64,000 nt of DNA from Pseudoalteromonas sp. P1-9 (GCF_001399975.1 NZ_LKBD01000009.1:1-64000), one strand, 5' to 3'; numbered from the stretch's first letter, positions 29,390 to 38,676 are shown. Numbers and translations are program-made. Notes: a model not told the origin generated them from the letters alone.

Positions 29390-29689
29390 TTACGCCTTTT
29401 CATAACCGGCAATAATCGTGGTATTCGCAACAGATAAATCAAAGTATTCGGCTTTCACCGCTAAGTACAAGTCGTACGAGAAGAACGTCTCAGCGCTTTG
29501 TTTTGTTGGAAACAAAATGGTAAACACGCGATTTATCGGTACATCAACTGCGGATTTTAATACCTCAGATACCACAAAGTCGTAACCAAACCCGCCACCA
29601 TACTGCTCAAGTATGGGCGTCATCGCATTTCGATACTGCGTATACATTTGGTTGTTTGTTACTTCTAACCCAACTAAATATTCGAACAT
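29390..29689 (-). CDS. DUF1330-like small protein
   Basis: This 99-residue ferredoxin-like alpha/beta protein has the pattern of the DUF1330 family: an opening YLVGLEVTNNQMYTQYRNAM, a central conserved glycine-rich turn YGGGFGYDF, then FPTKQSAETFFSYDLYLAVK. The function of the family is unknown. The start has a clear AAAGGAG ribosome site. It is the last of three genes in the same direction, 44 bases after the secreted protein gene. Confidence 0.75.
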   Translation of the reverse strand: MFEYLVGLEVTNNQMYTQYRNAMTPILEQYGGGFGYDFVVSEVLKSAVDVPINRVFTILFPTKQSAETFFSYDLYLAVKAEYFDLSVANTTIIAGYEKA

Positions 29690-29733
29690 CTAATAACTCC
29701 TTTTGCTATGGGCTGATAAAATTTACGCGAATA

Positions 29734-30585
29734 TCAAAGTTGATGTTGGAGCGTTACAATGCGTATGTGGACGGGTTCCATCGCGGGTACTGTGTATTTT
29801 TCACGTTTCATTAGGGTCAGTGCACTTTGCCAGTCTGCAATATTATTATTGTGAATACCGCTAATTAGCTTTGCTGTAATTTCTGTTGGTGTTGTGAACG
29901 GCGGGTTACTTTCAACTGTTGCAATAAAGCTATCGAGATCACTTTTTTCTTCGCTGTTCACCGTAATTTTAATGGCTTTCTCGTCGTTTGATTCGTAATA
30001 CTCAAACCCTGATTTACTGCGAATAATCACTGCATTGCGATTTTTAATTTTTATCGCACCAATCACATCTTCTGGCATCATAAACGACTTAATTGTCAGT
30101 AATGTTGACCAGGCAACTTGTTCATTTAAGTTTTTACGTAGGTCCTTTGGAGAGCTAGTGTCGTAGTTGCATTTTATGCTTTCTGGTGACAAATCGAGCG
30201 ATTCTTTTAGCACAGTCACTATATCTGGCTGTTTAGTAACGTCGGTATGTTGTTGGTAGGTTTTGTGAGCGTATAGGTCGATTTTTTGCCACTTGTTTGC
30301 TTTTTCTTCCTCAGCGTAGTTGAACACCAATAATGGATGTTGGCTCAATAGGTCAACGGTAACTTGTTTATCATTTTTAAGCACTACGGGCGCGCCAAAA
30401 CCGTTTGCGTTTATTTGTTTAAAGGGGGTTGTTGCGCCAGCTGAGTAGTTTTGCCATGTTGTTGCAGTGTGAGGTTGCTTGTTGAAGATTTCTTTCACTT
30501 TTAAGCATTTGGCGGTTAAATCAAAGGCCAAGCTCGAGTGAGTAGTCGTCAATAGCGCAAGCGCTAAGATGTAATTTCGTTTCAT
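29734..30585 (-). CDS. Secreted protein of unknown function
   Basis: The frame extends to 30624, but the ATG at 30585 has GAGGGATCTT before it and gives a proper signal peptide (MKRNYILALALLTTTHSSLA). It is therefore preferred, for 283 residues. The mature protein is mixed alpha/beta, with two conserved-looking Cys residues (AKCLKV and IKCNYD) that may form a disulfide. I do not recognise the family. It lies 66 bases after the trypsin-like protease gene in the same direction, so the two are probably co-transcribed and both exported. Confidence 0.7.
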   Translation of the reverse strand: MKRNYILALALLTTTHSSLAFDLTAKCLKVKEIFNKQPHTATTWQNYSAGATTPFKQINANGFGAPVVLKNDKQVTVDLLSQHPLLVFNYAEEEKANKWQKIDLYAHKTYQQHTDVTKQPDIVTVLKESLDLSPESIKCNYDTSSPKDLRKNLNEQVAWSTLLTIKSFMMPEDVIGAIKIKNRNAVIIRSKSGFEYYESNDEKAIKITVNSEEKSDLDSFIATVESNPPFTTPTEITAKLISGIHNNNIADWQSALTLMKREKYTVPAMEPVHIRIVTLQHQL

Positions 30586-30651
30586 AAGATCCCTCTTTTT
30601 TTTTAATCTAAGGTGATACAACACATTTATATGTGCCGCACTAGTTTTGCT

Positions 30652-31476
30652 TTATTTAATACGAATGTCGTTACAGACGTGTGGCAAAATGTCTTCTGTT
30701 AACCCCGAGGGCAACTGCTTCAATTTGGTGTCTGAAAGTGTGTCTATATTCTTGCCATTTATAATCTTGTTTATCCAAGGCGCAAAAAATGATGTTCGGC
30801 TGTAAACTTCTTTAACACCATATTTGCCTATGTTACCGCCCTCGACGCGTGAACTAATACCGTAAATAACGCCTGTGTCATTTTGGTGTGTGTATGCGGG
30901 GCCGCCGCTGTCACCGCCACCTGACACGCCTTCGAGTGGCAGCGCGTTCTCACCTTTATCGAAGGTGAACTTTAAAAGTGGACCTTGTGCCAATGCCACT
31001 GTGTTTTGTGCTTTGCGCATTTGACCTTTGTTTTCAAAATTATCAACTGTTTGGCCCGTTAACCCATTTCCTGTGCCACCAATACCAATAAACCAGAGAT
31101 TTTTGTTTAACTCATCAGATTCTGTATTGAGTGAGAAAGGCGTGACGCCTAAAACAGGTTGCTGTAATTCAATTAAGGCAATATCGTGACTTTGTCCGGG
31201 AGTGTAATCTTTATGAATATAAACACGCTTAACCGCGTAGTGTTTTTCGTTAAGTAATATGGGAGAGTTAGGACTCACGCAAAATGTTGCATGGGCTGCT
31301 GTTAATACCCAAGTTGGTGCTATAAGCGTGCCGTGTGCGCCGCCAAAATAAAATGTTGCTAATTGAGGTAACTCAGTGCTTGGTACTTTGTATTGTGCGT
31401 CAGCAACATCGTGTCTAATGATTATCGCTTCTGCGCAAACGGATATGCTCAAAAGTAAGGTTAATAGGTATTTCAT
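30652..31476 (-). CDS. Secreted trypsin-like (S1) serine protease
   Basis: From the ATG at 31476 (MKYLLTLLLSISVCAEA, a good signal peptide with GGAACGCG before it) this is a 274-residue chymotrypsin-fold protease. The His lies in VLTAAHATFC, Asp in SHDIALIEL and Ser in SGGGDSGGPAYT. The first mature residues (IIIRHDVADAQY) do not form a clear zymogen activation site, so maturation is uncertain. Trypsin-like proteases are less common than subtilases in this group and here one travels with an unknown exported protein. The latter could be a substrate, chaperone or inhibitor, which is inference only. Confidence 0.88.
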   Translation of the reverse strand: MKYLLTLLLSISVCAEAIIIRHDVADAQYKVPSTELPQLATFYFGGAHGTLIAPTWVLTAAHATFCVSPNSPILLNEKHYAVKRVYIHKDYTPGQSHDIALIELQQPVLGVTPFSLNTESDELNKNLWFIGIGGTGNGLTGQTVDNFENKGQMRKAQNTVALAQGPLLKFTFDKGENALPLEGVSGGGDSGGPAYTHQNDTGVIYGISSRVEGGNIGKYGVKEVYSRTSFFAPWINKIINGKNIDTLSDTKLKQLPSGLTEDILPHVCNDIRIK

Positions 31477-31877
31477 TCGCGTTCCTTGCAAGTATTGCGT
31501 TACAAACAATGATTCAAATGCCGTTGTGCTTTTTACACTTTGTGAATGGCGCCAATCCCTGTGTAATTAGCTAGCTTTAGCAACTTATAGTTGTACCAGA
31601 TATTGCAACGTACTGCTACCGCTCAACTTTATTGCTTTTGTAAGAGATTGTAAGGTTGCGTTAAAGTGCATTTTATATTTAGCAAATTCTTGCATGCGTA
31701 TACCCCTAGGGGTGTATTAAATTAAAGGATAAGTGTTTAATTTCGGTACTTTGTTTACTGTGTTTTTATTGATCTAGAATAATCACGCAAATGTGTTCAA
31801 CGGTTAAACTTGCTTCGAATTGATGATTATTGCGTCAACATTATTTGGCGTTGTAATAGACGTAAGTGAGACTAAGT
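31477..31877. other. Divergent intergenic region between the S1 protease and GGDEF genes
   Basis: About 400 bases without a credible gene. The only notable element is the short palindrome ACCCCTAGGGGT around 31700-31712 followed by AT-rich DNA. Promoters for the two divergent genes presumably lie here. Confidence 0.45.
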
Positions 31878-33044
31878 ATGAAGCCAACCGCACTAAGCGA
31901 GCCGTATAGTGACAAAAAAGAGCCCTTATCTAAGTTTAAATCGCTAAAACTCAAAACCTACCTTCGTTTAGAAAATAACCCACTCGTCGAGCTTATTTCA
32001 TCGCATTCCCATTCAACTGACTTTACGCATAAGCGGTCAGATTATATTCGTAGACGTTTATGGATTATGTGTTTGTTTTTTGCCTTTTCGGTGCCCTTAT
32101 TTGGCTTTTTTGATTTTCTAACACTACCACAAGCACATGCTCAAACCTTACTTGTGGCGCGTATTTCGCTCTCGGTGGCACTGTTTATTATGGCTTATCG
32201 CGTAAAACGCTCGTCTTCGGTGAGTTTAATAAAACATGTGATTGCACTGTCGTTTTTATGCCCGTCGTTGTTTTATTTGTACATTATGCTGACGTTTAAC
32301 AGCCTTGATAGTGTGCCGTTAATTTTTACCATGATGCCGTATTTAACATTGGCGATGATCGGGTTATTTCCACTGACTATTCGCGGTGGTGTGATTTTAA
32401 TTAGCCTGATTTTTATTCCATTTATGCTAGTACAAGCGCATTTTTTTAACGGTGATTATTGGCATTTGTTTAATGGCGTTTGGCTATTTGGTTTGTTTGC
32501 CGGTATTAGCCTGTGGTTGCAAATTGCACAGCTTTCAATGTTGATGAATTTGTATCGTGAATCAACGGTTGATCCGCTAACAAAATTGATTAATCGACGC
32601 GTCATGTTGCGTCACATTGAACAACTTAAACAACAAAATATCGGCTTTAGTGTAGTGATGTTTGACCTCGACCGCTTTAAACGAATTAACGATACCTACG
32701 GCCATCTTGCAGGCGATAACGTGTTAAAGGTGGCGTCGCACATTATTAAAAGCAAATTAACACGCCATGATATTGTTGCACGATATGGCGGCGAAGAGTT
32801 TGTGGCAATTTTACCGAATACACACACCACGCAAGCAATTAGTTGTGCTGAGCAAATTGCATTGGCGCTAAAAGCAGAGCCGATAAAAATGAGTGATGAA
32901 AACAGCATTACAATCACATCTAGTATTGGTGTTACCCAATATCAACACGGTGAAGCAATTGAAATGATGTTTAAACGTGTTGACGATTTGCTTTACGACG
33001 CCAAAGAGCTTGGCCGTGATAGAGTAGTATCGGACATAACGTAA
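31878..33044 (+). CDS. Membrane-anchored diguanylate cyclase (GGDEF)
   Basis: This 388-residue protein starts from the ATG at 31878; a GTG four codons earlier is also possible. An N-terminal soluble segment (about 1-60) precedes six hydrophobic helices (about 65-215). A C-terminal GGDEF domain follows at about 225-385, with the active loop RYGGEEF and the DLDRFKRINDTYGHLAGD metal/nucleotide block. The signature is intact, so it should make cyclic di-GMP from GTP. The position three before the Asp of the usual RxxD inhibitory site is Thr, so product inhibition there is unlikely. The input signal sensed by the membrane part is unknown. Cyclic di-GMP often tunes biofilm genes such as the curli locus in this window. 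Confidence 0.92.
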   Translation: MKPTALSEPYSDKKEPLSKFKSLKLKTYLRLENNPLVELISSHSHSTDFTHKRSDYIRRRLWIMCLFFAFSVPLFGFFDFLTLPQAHAQTLLVARISLSVALFIMAYRVKRSSSVSLIKHVIALSFLCPSLFYLYIMLTFNSLDSVPLIFTMMPYLTLAMIGLFPLTIRGGVILISLIFIPFMLVQAHFFNGDYWHLFNGVWLFGLFAGISLWLQIAQLSMLMNLYRESTVDPLTKLINRRVMLRHIEQLKQQNIGFSVVMFDLDRFKRINDTYGHLAGDNVLKVASHIIKSKLTRHDIVARYGGEEFVAILPNTHTTQAISCAEQIALALKAEPIKMSDENSITITSSIGVTQYQHGEAIEMMFKRVDDLLYDAKELGRDRVVSDIT

Positions 33045-33081
33045 CCCCACTGTTATTTGAAGGGTTACGTTACTAAGCAAT

Positions 33082-34158
33082 TTAAGCGTGTTGCGCTTTA
33101 ATTGCTTTGGCGAGGCTCAATAAATCAAACCCTTTACCTATATCGAGCTGCATAAACGCCAATATTGCATGCATCACGACTAATATTTGTTGATGCGCTT
33201 TTGGATTATTAACGATATCTGCTTTTGCTGCGGCTAAGCCATGTTGTTGATAAGTTTTTAAAAGCCGAACTGAATGCTCCTCACCGGTAAGTGCTCTTGG
33301 TTTGGGTGTGTAACCTAGCTCAGCAATTACGCGCTCAGCCAAGGTCCATACTGACCATGGATTCTGCCCCGTAATCAATTTTCCATCTTGCACTACTTGC
33401 TCTAGATATTGTGGGCCTGGTTGAAATATCGCGCCACGTGCAACCAGTTTATTTTCGAGCAAAAACGGAAAGAGTGTTTTTGCATCAGGAATTAAAAATA
33501 ACTCTTCTTCATTGGTAAAGCCCGATACGGTTTTGCCTTCGAGTAAATGCGAGCCATCATCCAAGGTAACATTTACCAGTGCCGCAGGACCGTGGCATAC
33601 GGCACTTACAACTTTGTTATTTTGATACAAGGCTTTGGTGATCCGTTTCACATCGTTGTTATCGGGAAAATCAAACATGGTGCCTTTACCACCAACAAAA
33701 TAAACCGCTTGATAATCATTTGGGTCAATTTGTGATAGTAACAAGGTATTTGCGACCTGTGCTTGAATGGTTTTGTCGTTTAAAAATGCGTAATCGTAAG
33801 CCCCCATATCCTCACCATCAATAACCACTGGCGGCTTACCACCTTTAGGGCTTGCAATATCTACCTCAAAACCGTTGGCAATAAACACCCAATAGGCTCT
33901 GGCAAGTTCGGTATGCTCGTAGCCTGTTGGTTTATCTTGTGCCATTTTGTCAGTACTAGTGACGACTGCGAGGATTTTTCCGCGATAGGGTACGGAGTTT
34001 TCGGCGATATAAGGTAAATCACTTACTTGTGTATTTTTAAGCGCTGTAAAGTGGGCTTTATCAGGCAGTAAGCTTTTAAGCCAGGTTTTGGTGCCGTAAA
34101 GTGAAGCAACACCAATCACGGCAATGACTGCTATTGTAATGACTAATTTTTTAATCAT
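33082..34158 (-). CDS. Membrane-anchored DJ-1/PfpI-family protein (class I glutamine amidotransferase-like)
   Basis: This 358-residue protein has one N-terminal membrane helix (about 4-23) and a DJ-1/PfpI domain at about 60-290. The nucleophile-elbow Cys lies in VSAVCHGPAAL, with a Glu in TGYEHTELARAYWVF. This layout resembles Hsp31-type glyoxalase/deglycase/chaperone proteins. A C-terminal helical extension of about 70 residues is extra. The helix probably anchors the domain on the periplasmic face. The exact activity is not determinable from sequence. It stands alone. Confidence 0.85.
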   Translation of the reverse strand: MIKKLVITIAVIAVIGVASLYGTKTWLKSLLPDKAHFTALKNTQVSDLPYIAENSVPYRGKILAVVTSTDKMAQDKPTGYEHTELARAYWVFIANGFEVDIASPKGGKPPVVIDGEDMGAYDYAFLNDKTIQAQVANTLLLSQIDPNDYQAVYFVGGKGTMFDFPDNNDVKRITKALYQNNKVVSAVCHGPAALVNVTLDDGSHLLEGKTVSGFTNEEELFLIPDAKTLFPFLLENKLVARGAIFQPGPQYLEQVVQDGKLITGQNPWSVWTLAERVIAELGYTPKPRALTGEEHSVRLLKTYQQHGLAAAKADIVNNPKAHQQILVVMHAILAFMQLDIGKGFDLLSLAKAIKAQHA

Positions 34159-34289
34159 AGTTTCAGTTCCTGTTGTGTTGTTTGCCGTTACACTAACCTG
34201 AGAGATGTGAAAAAAGCGTGAAGGAAGATCGATTCAGTTTTTTAAATTCTCTATACTGGCGGCAGTTTAAAGCCAAGTAAGCAAGAATT

Positions 34290-34724
34290 ATGTATACAAT
34301 TGAAATTGGGCAACTTGAACAAATGGTGCAAATCGAATTGGCTATTCCTGAATTTTCATCACCAAAAAAGCTTGCAGATATTAAATTACGCCTTGCTGGT
34401 AAAAGCCATTTGTTACTTATTACCTATTACAATGGCGAACCGATTGGTTATAAACTTGGTTATGCGTTAAACGATACAACATTTTACAGCTGGTTAGGTG
34501 CTGTGGTACCAGAACATCGCGGTCAAGGTCTTGCTCAAAAAATGTTATTGCAGCAGGAAAATTGGCTGCAACAACATGGGTTTACTGCTGTTCAGGTAAA
34601 AACCATGAATCGTTTTCGTGCGATGTTGGCAATGCTTATCAAAAACAACTATGCGATAATTGATCTTGAAAAAGCGCCAAGTTTTCAAGATTATGAAATT
34701 CGATTTGAAAAATTACTTGGCTAA
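34290..34724 (+). CDS. GNAT-family N-acetyltransferase
   Basis: This 144-residue protein contains the acetyl-CoA-binding motif A, VVPEHRGQGLAQKMLLQQE, and the fold-closing TMNRFRAMLAMLIKNNYAII. The substrate is unknown. It is followed after 26 bases by a small membrane protein gene in the same direction, perhaps as an operon. Confidence 0.87.
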   Translation: MYTIEIGQLEQMVQIELAIPEFSSPKKLADIKLRLAGKSHLLLITYYNGEPIGYKLGYALNDTTFYSWLGAVVPEHRGQGLAQKMLLQQENWLQQHGFTAVQVKTMNRFRAMLAMLIKNNYAIIDLEKAPSFQDYEIRFEKLLG

Positions 34725-34750
34725 ACAAAAGCATATGCACGGAGGCAAAG

Positions 34751-35059
34751 ATGTATAAAATAGTAATAGGGTTGGTGATAGCGCTTTCTTTAGTTGTTGG
34801 GGTGATTGCTACTGCAGCGTTTACGCCTGCACTTGGTTTTACCTTTTTGTTTTTGATATTTGCCGGTGTAATTGGCTATCAAGGTTATTTGCTCTCTGCG
34901 TTGATGTTAGTATTTATTAACACATTAGCCGTGTTGGCAAGTCCTGGCATCGCTAACGCCACGCTATCGTCGTTGGCAATGCTGGCTGGCATTTTTAGCG
35001 TGGCATTTGGTGGTGTGATGCTAGGTGTTAAAAAACAATTCGCACTTGGGTCATCATAA
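34751..35059 (+). CDS. Small inner-membrane protein of unknown function
   Basis: This 102-residue, almost entirely hydrophobic protein has three to four helices (about 5-24, 26-45, 47-66 and 72-92) and a short charged tail (KKQFALGSS). A strong ACGGAGGC ribosome site precedes the ATG. It probably shares a transcript with the GNAT gene and lies tail to tail with the following lipoprotein gene with no spare base. The family is not recognised. Confidence 0.7.
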   Translation: MYKIVIGLVIALSLVVGVIATAAFTPALGFTFLFLIFAGVIGYQGYLLSALMLVFINTLAVLASPGIANATLSSLAMLAGIFSVAFGGVMLGVKKQFALGSS

Positions 35060-35587
35060 CTAAAACACTACTTGGTAAATGACTTGCGGAATGCGCAAAC
35101 GGTCAATTTCGCGTTCTAAATCACGAATATCATGGCGAATTTCGCGCTTAATATCATCGTTTGTTTCATTACGATATTGCTCTTTGAGGCGGTATAAGCG
35201 GTCTTCTAGCTGTTTGATTTCCTCGTCGATATCATATTGCCGTTTACCTTTATTGTAGTTTTTAACGAATGACTCGTTTAAACACACTCCGTTGTATGTT
35301 TGTCCGGCGCGACCAATGCGATAGCCATTTTCTGGCGTGCAGTACACTTTGTTGCCTTGTTCGTATCCTTCTTGCCATTTTTTGGTGTTTACATCGACGT
35401 TTACTTCCGCACAAGTTTGACGATAGTCATTGACCCGACTGCGCTTATAGCCGCTTTGACCGTCACTGTATCCTAAGTTATACCAATCAGCGGTTTTACA
35501 TTTTTCTGGTGAAATAGCTGCGCAAGCGCTAAGTGATAAATAAATAACGGCGAGGCTAGCTGTTTTATAAAGTGTCGATAAGGTCAT
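35060..35587 (-). CDS. DUF2799-type lipoprotein
   Basis: This 175-residue outer-membrane-type lipoprotein has lipobox LSAC at about 19-22. The DUF2799 pattern follows, with repeated W-Y-N-L-G-Y-S-D-G-like and WQEGYEQGN segments and Cys residues (CKTADW, QTCAEVN, VYCTPENG, GVCLNES). The C-terminal third is a highly charged helix (about 118-165) rich in E, R and D. The role of the family is unknown. Confidence 0.85.
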   Translation of the reverse strand: MTLSTLYKTASLAVIYLSLSACAAISPEKCKTADWYNLGYSDGQSGYKRSRVNDYRQTCAEVNVDVNTKKWQEGYEQGNKVYCTPENGYRIGRAGQTYNGVCLNESFVKNYNKGKRQYDIDEEIKQLEDRLYRLKEQYRNETNDDIKREIRHDIRDLEREIDRLRIPQVIYQVVF

Positions 35588-35861
35588 AGTCTTTCACAGT
35601 TTTGAGTAATTGTTTCAAAAATAGAAAATGCGCCATGAATATTAACTGAACACGCGGTAACACTTACGACATATTTTGCAATACTTTATGGCTTTAACTT
35701 AGGTACGTTGCGGCGTAACATAAGGGTATTGTGTCAGGTTATAATGACCTGAATGCCTAATTATACCAATTTTTACTGATTAAGCGGCTCACCTAGCCAA
35801 CGTTATAACCACGGTAAAAATCTATGTATTCAGCTCTTTATAACTTTTAAAGGGCACAATT

Positions 35862-37181
35862 ATGATTAACACACATCCTAATATCGTTATTATTGGCGGT
35901 GGCGCAGGCGGCCTTGAGCTTGCAAGTAAATTAGGACAAAAATTAGGAAAGTCACAACGCGCAAATATTACGTTAATTGATAAAAACCGCACGCACATAT
36001 GGAAACCCTTGCTGCACGAAGTAGCAACAGGCTCGCTCGACACCAGTTTAGATGGCGTGTCGTATTCAGCTCACGCAGCAACCCACGGTTTTCAATTCAT
36101 TTTGGGCGAGTTTATAAAACTCGATACCAACGACCAAACTATCAGTTTAAAACAACATAATGACGATAACGGCAAAGTACTTTTGCCTGAGCGCACTATT
36201 CACTACGATAAACTCATTATTGCAATTGGCAGCATTAGTAATGATTTTAATACCCCAGGTGTTGCCGAACATTGCTACTTTTTGGACTCTCAACAGCAAG
36301 CAGAGCGTTTTCAGCATGCGCTGCTAAATAGCTTTACCCGTGTTCATCAAAACTCAAGTGGTGAAGAAAATACTAAATCAAATTCACTTTCAATTGCTAT
36401 TGTCGGTGGTGGCGCAACTGGGGTGGAGTTGAGCGCAGAACTTATTCATGTTTCTGGTTTGTTAAAGCACTATGGCTTAAGCGAATTTAAAAGTACGCAG
36501 TTACGTATTCATTTAATTGAAGCTGGGCCGACTATTTTACCCGCATTGCCAAAGCGTATCAGTGATGCAGCGAGACGTGAACTACTTAATTTAGGCATTC
36601 AGGTACTTGAACATACACGCATTAGCGAAGCCAATCAGCATGGTTTTATCACCGCTGAGGGCGAGGAGATAGCCGCAGACTTAATGCTGTGGGCGGCGGG
36701 CGTGAAAGTAGCTGACTTTATAAAAGATATTGACGGATTAGCGTTTAATCGCAGCAACCAAGTATTGGTCGACCCGTATTTGCAAGCCAAAGGAATAGAG
36801 CATGTTTATGTACTTGGGGATGCGTCGGCATGTGAGCAATCTGATGGAAGTTTTGTGCCGCCGCGTGCACAAGCAGCGCATCAAATGGCTAGTAATTTAG
36901 CGAGTAATATTCTTGCGGAGCTTAACGGTAAAGCCAAAACACCGTTTAAGTACAAAGATCATGGGTCGCTGGTTAATTTATCGCGTTTTAGTGCGGTAGG
37001 CAGTTTAATGGGCAATTTAACCAATAACAGTATGTTCATTGAGGGCAAACTAGCACGCTTAATGTACGTGTCTTTGTATCGCATGCATCAAAATGCCATT
37101 CACGGACCTTTAAAAACCATGGCGCTTTGGTTGTGTGAAAAGTTAATGCGTAGCGTCAGGCCAAAAATGAAACTTCATTAA
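35862..37181 (+). CDS. ndh: Type II NADH:quinone oxidoreductase
   Basis: This 439-residue flavoprotein oxidises NADH and reduces quinone without pumping protons. The FAD-binding dinucleotide motif IGGGAGGLELAS lies at about 11-22, and the NADH-binding motif VGGGATGVELSAEL at about 184-197. The conserved VYVLGDASACEQSDG and PRAQAAHQMASNLASNI segments line the FAD site. The C-terminal amphipathic part (LARLMYVSLYRMHQ) would attach it to the inner membrane. It is a single-gene unit upstream of a DUF2999 gene. Confidence 0.95.
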   Translation: MINTHPNIVIIGGGAGGLELASKLGQKLGKSQRANITLIDKNRTHIWKPLLHEVATGSLDTSLDGVSYSAHAATHGFQFILGEFIKLDTNDQTISLKQHNDDNGKVLLPERTIHYDKLIIAIGSISNDFNTPGVAEHCYFLDSQQQAERFQHALLNSFTRVHQNSSGEENTKSNSLSIAIVGGGATGVELSAELIHVSGLLKHYGLSEFKSTQLRIHLIEAGPTILPALPKRISDAARRELLNLGIQVLEHTRISEANQHGFITAEGEEIAADLMLWAAGVKVADFIKDIDGLAFNRSNQVLVDPYLQAKGIEHVYVLGDASACEQSDGSFVPPRAQAAHQMASNLASNILAELNGKAKTPFKYKDHGSLVNLSRFSAVGSLMGNLTNNSMFIEGKLARLMYVSLYRMHQNAIHGPLKTMALWLCEKLMRSVRPKMKLH

Positions 37182-37281
37182 AACAATAGCGCAGAGTCTA
37201 TTAGATTTTTAGCTTGGTGATTAACAGCATGTTAATCACCTGCTACACTGCAACACAAATAATGTTATTCAAGGTAGTAGA

Positions 37282-37533
37282 ATGAATCCAATTATTGCAC
37301 TGTTAAAAGAAAACAACATTAGCGATGAGCGTATTAATGAAATTTTTCAGGTGCTTACTGAAAACCCAATGGCTGCAATGCTAACCATTAGTCAACTGGG
37401 CTTACCGCAAGATAAACTGCAATTAGTGATGGGTCAGGTGATGCAAAACCCTGCACTTATTAAAGAAGCTGTTGCAGAACTCGGCCTTGATTTTTCAAAG
37501 GTTGAAGCTGCAAAAGAGCAGCTTAACAAGTAA
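37282..37533 (+). CDS. DUF2999-like small helical protein
   Basis: This 83-residue all-helical soluble protein begins MNPIIALLKENNISDERINE and has repeated short helices with L/V-Q motifs. The pattern matches the DUF2999 family of Vibrio, Shewanella and Pseudoalteromonas, whose function is unknown. A ribosome site (AAGGTAG) precedes the ATG, and a terminator follows 65 bases after the stop. Confidence 0.75.
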   Translation: MNPIIALLKENNISDERINEIFQVLTENPMAAMLTISQLGLPQDKLQLVMGQVMQNPALIKEAVAELGLDFSKVEAAKEQLNK

Positions 37534-37596
37534 CAGAACAGTACTTATCAGTGGTTTCATCGCTGAGTTAATTGCTATGCCCAATAGCAAACGAAT

Positions 37597-37624
37597 AAAA
37601 GGCCAGAATAATCTGGCCTTTTTA
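37597..37624 (+). terminator. Rho-independent terminator after the DUF2999 gene
   Basis: The stem AAAAGGCCAGA / TCTGGCCTTTT has an ATAA-type loop and further T residues. Confidence 0.88.
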
Positions 37625-37790
37625 ATTTGTTTTGCGCTTTGCCAAGACAAATTCAGTTTTAGAGTTGATGACTCTGGCGAATTAAATACCCAGTTAATGG
37701 GAATAATATTTATTATTTTAGAACAACGCGTTAAAAAGTATTTTTTGGCAATGCTTAATATATCTAGCACTATGATTGCCAAGAGACTGA

Positions 37791-38117
37791 TTAAAATTGG
37801 GATTGTTTGATGGCAATCAATTGATTGTTGTTAAACGTAAATGTCGCAAACTCAGTGGTAATGGTATTGTCACTTTCACTAATCAACATATTGGGCTCAG
37901 TTTGTCTGAGCAAATGAAGTATATCGCTTTGACTGTATTGCGCGCTGCCTTTTACGATTAACTTGCTTAAGTGATCAATAGTGTGGTTTGCATCTTGATA
38001 TGATTGATTTAAATAGGTGTAGCTTACGCCTTGATCAATCACCACATAGAGCCAAAACAGGTTGCTTGTAAATAGCACGAACAAGGTTGTAAAAAAGAGC
38101 ACTTTCCATTTTTTCAT
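37791..38117 (-). CDS. Small single-pass membrane protein, possibly Imm58-like
   Basis: The ATG at 38117 follows AAGGACGTGTTT and gives a 108-residue protein, MKKWKVLFFTTLFVLFTSNL onward, with one N-terminal membrane anchor. A periplasmic-looking domain follows that contains SDILHLLRQ and a FTFNNNQLIAI strand. The longer frame to 38183 overlaps the neighbouring gene and is less likely. The opening recalls proteins named 'Imm58 family immunity protein', but I am not certain and see no matching toxin gene. It is 29 bases downstream of the secreted protein gene at 38147 and likely co-transcribed with it. Confidence 0.65.
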   Translation of the reverse strand: MKKWKVLFFTTLFVLFTSNLFWLYVVIDQGVSYTYLNQSYQDANHTIDHLSKLIVKGSAQYSQSDILHLLRQTEPNMLISESDNTITTEFATFTFNNNQLIAIKQSQF

Positions 38118-38146
38118 AAACACGTCCTTATGGTGAAGTTTGTGGT

Positions 38147-38545
38147 TTATTGTGAGTCGGGTTTTACAGCCTCTGCGTACCAAGTGAATTGTGTTGAATG
38201 CGTGATCACTTTACCGACCAGCTGATCATTGATGAGTTTTACTTTATGCACTGGCATCCATGATTTGGTATGTTTTGTCACACCACAACCGATTAATAAC
38301 AGCTCATTACCAGCATTGATTAATTCGATTAAGGAAAAGTCACACCTATAGCCATGTTGGTCGTGATATTGCCCGCTAAGTTGTCCGTTTTGCTGAGTTA
38401 ATTCAAAGTGTTTAGGGTATTTAATTTCACCAAAGTAAGTGTTTGGTGTTTCAACTTTAGTGACATGCCATTTGCCTAAAAATGGGTTTGCATAAAGTGG
38501 GCTTGCAAAGAGTAACAGTGATATAACGAGAAAGAAAAAACGCAT
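38147..38545 (-). CDS. Small secreted protein of unknown function
   Basis: This 132-residue protein has a signal peptide (MRFFFLVISLLLFASPLYAN) and a beta-rich mature domain, NPFLGKWHVTKVETP onward, with a Cys pair (YRCDFS and IGCGVT). The opening FLGKWHVT and beta pattern suggest a lipocalin- or META-like small barrel, but this is only a guess. It is the first gene of a pair with the membrane protein at 37791-38117. Confidence 0.65.
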   Translation of the reverse strand: MRFFFLVISLLLFASPLYANPFLGKWHVTKVETPNTYFGEIKYPKHFELTQQNGQLSGQYHDQHGYRCDFSLIELINAGNELLLIGCGVTKHTKSWMPVHKVKLINDQLVGKVITHSTQFTWYAEAVKPDSQ

Positions 38546-38571
38546 GATTGTCCTTATTCAGCATTGTTTGA

Positions 38572-38607
38572 AATACAAAAACCTCACATAAGTGAAGTTT
38601 TTGTATG
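38572..38607 (-). terminator. Hairpin after the PAS/chemoreceptor pair
   Basis: A 15-base stem with one mismatch (ATACAAAAACCTCAC / GTGAAGTTTTTGTAT) encloses an ATAA loop. It lies 70 bases after the chemoreceptor stop on the minus strand and is followed there by T-rich sequence. Confidence 0.65.
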
Positions 38608-38676
38608 TTACATCAATATGATGTGGCGTTATAGCAATAAGCCACACGGCCTTTAAAAACGCGTCGTTGGCTTTGA

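Noticed and set aside
31700-31712. Palindrome ACCCCTAGGGGT as a specific operator
   Set aside because: It is a single short palindrome with no second copy and no known matching regulator, so it is mentioned only as part of the intergenic description.
37472-37810. Plus-strand frame of 112 codons after the DUF2999 gene
   Set aside because: It overlaps the end of the DUF2999 gene in another frame, runs through a strong terminator and has no ribosome site or recognisable product.
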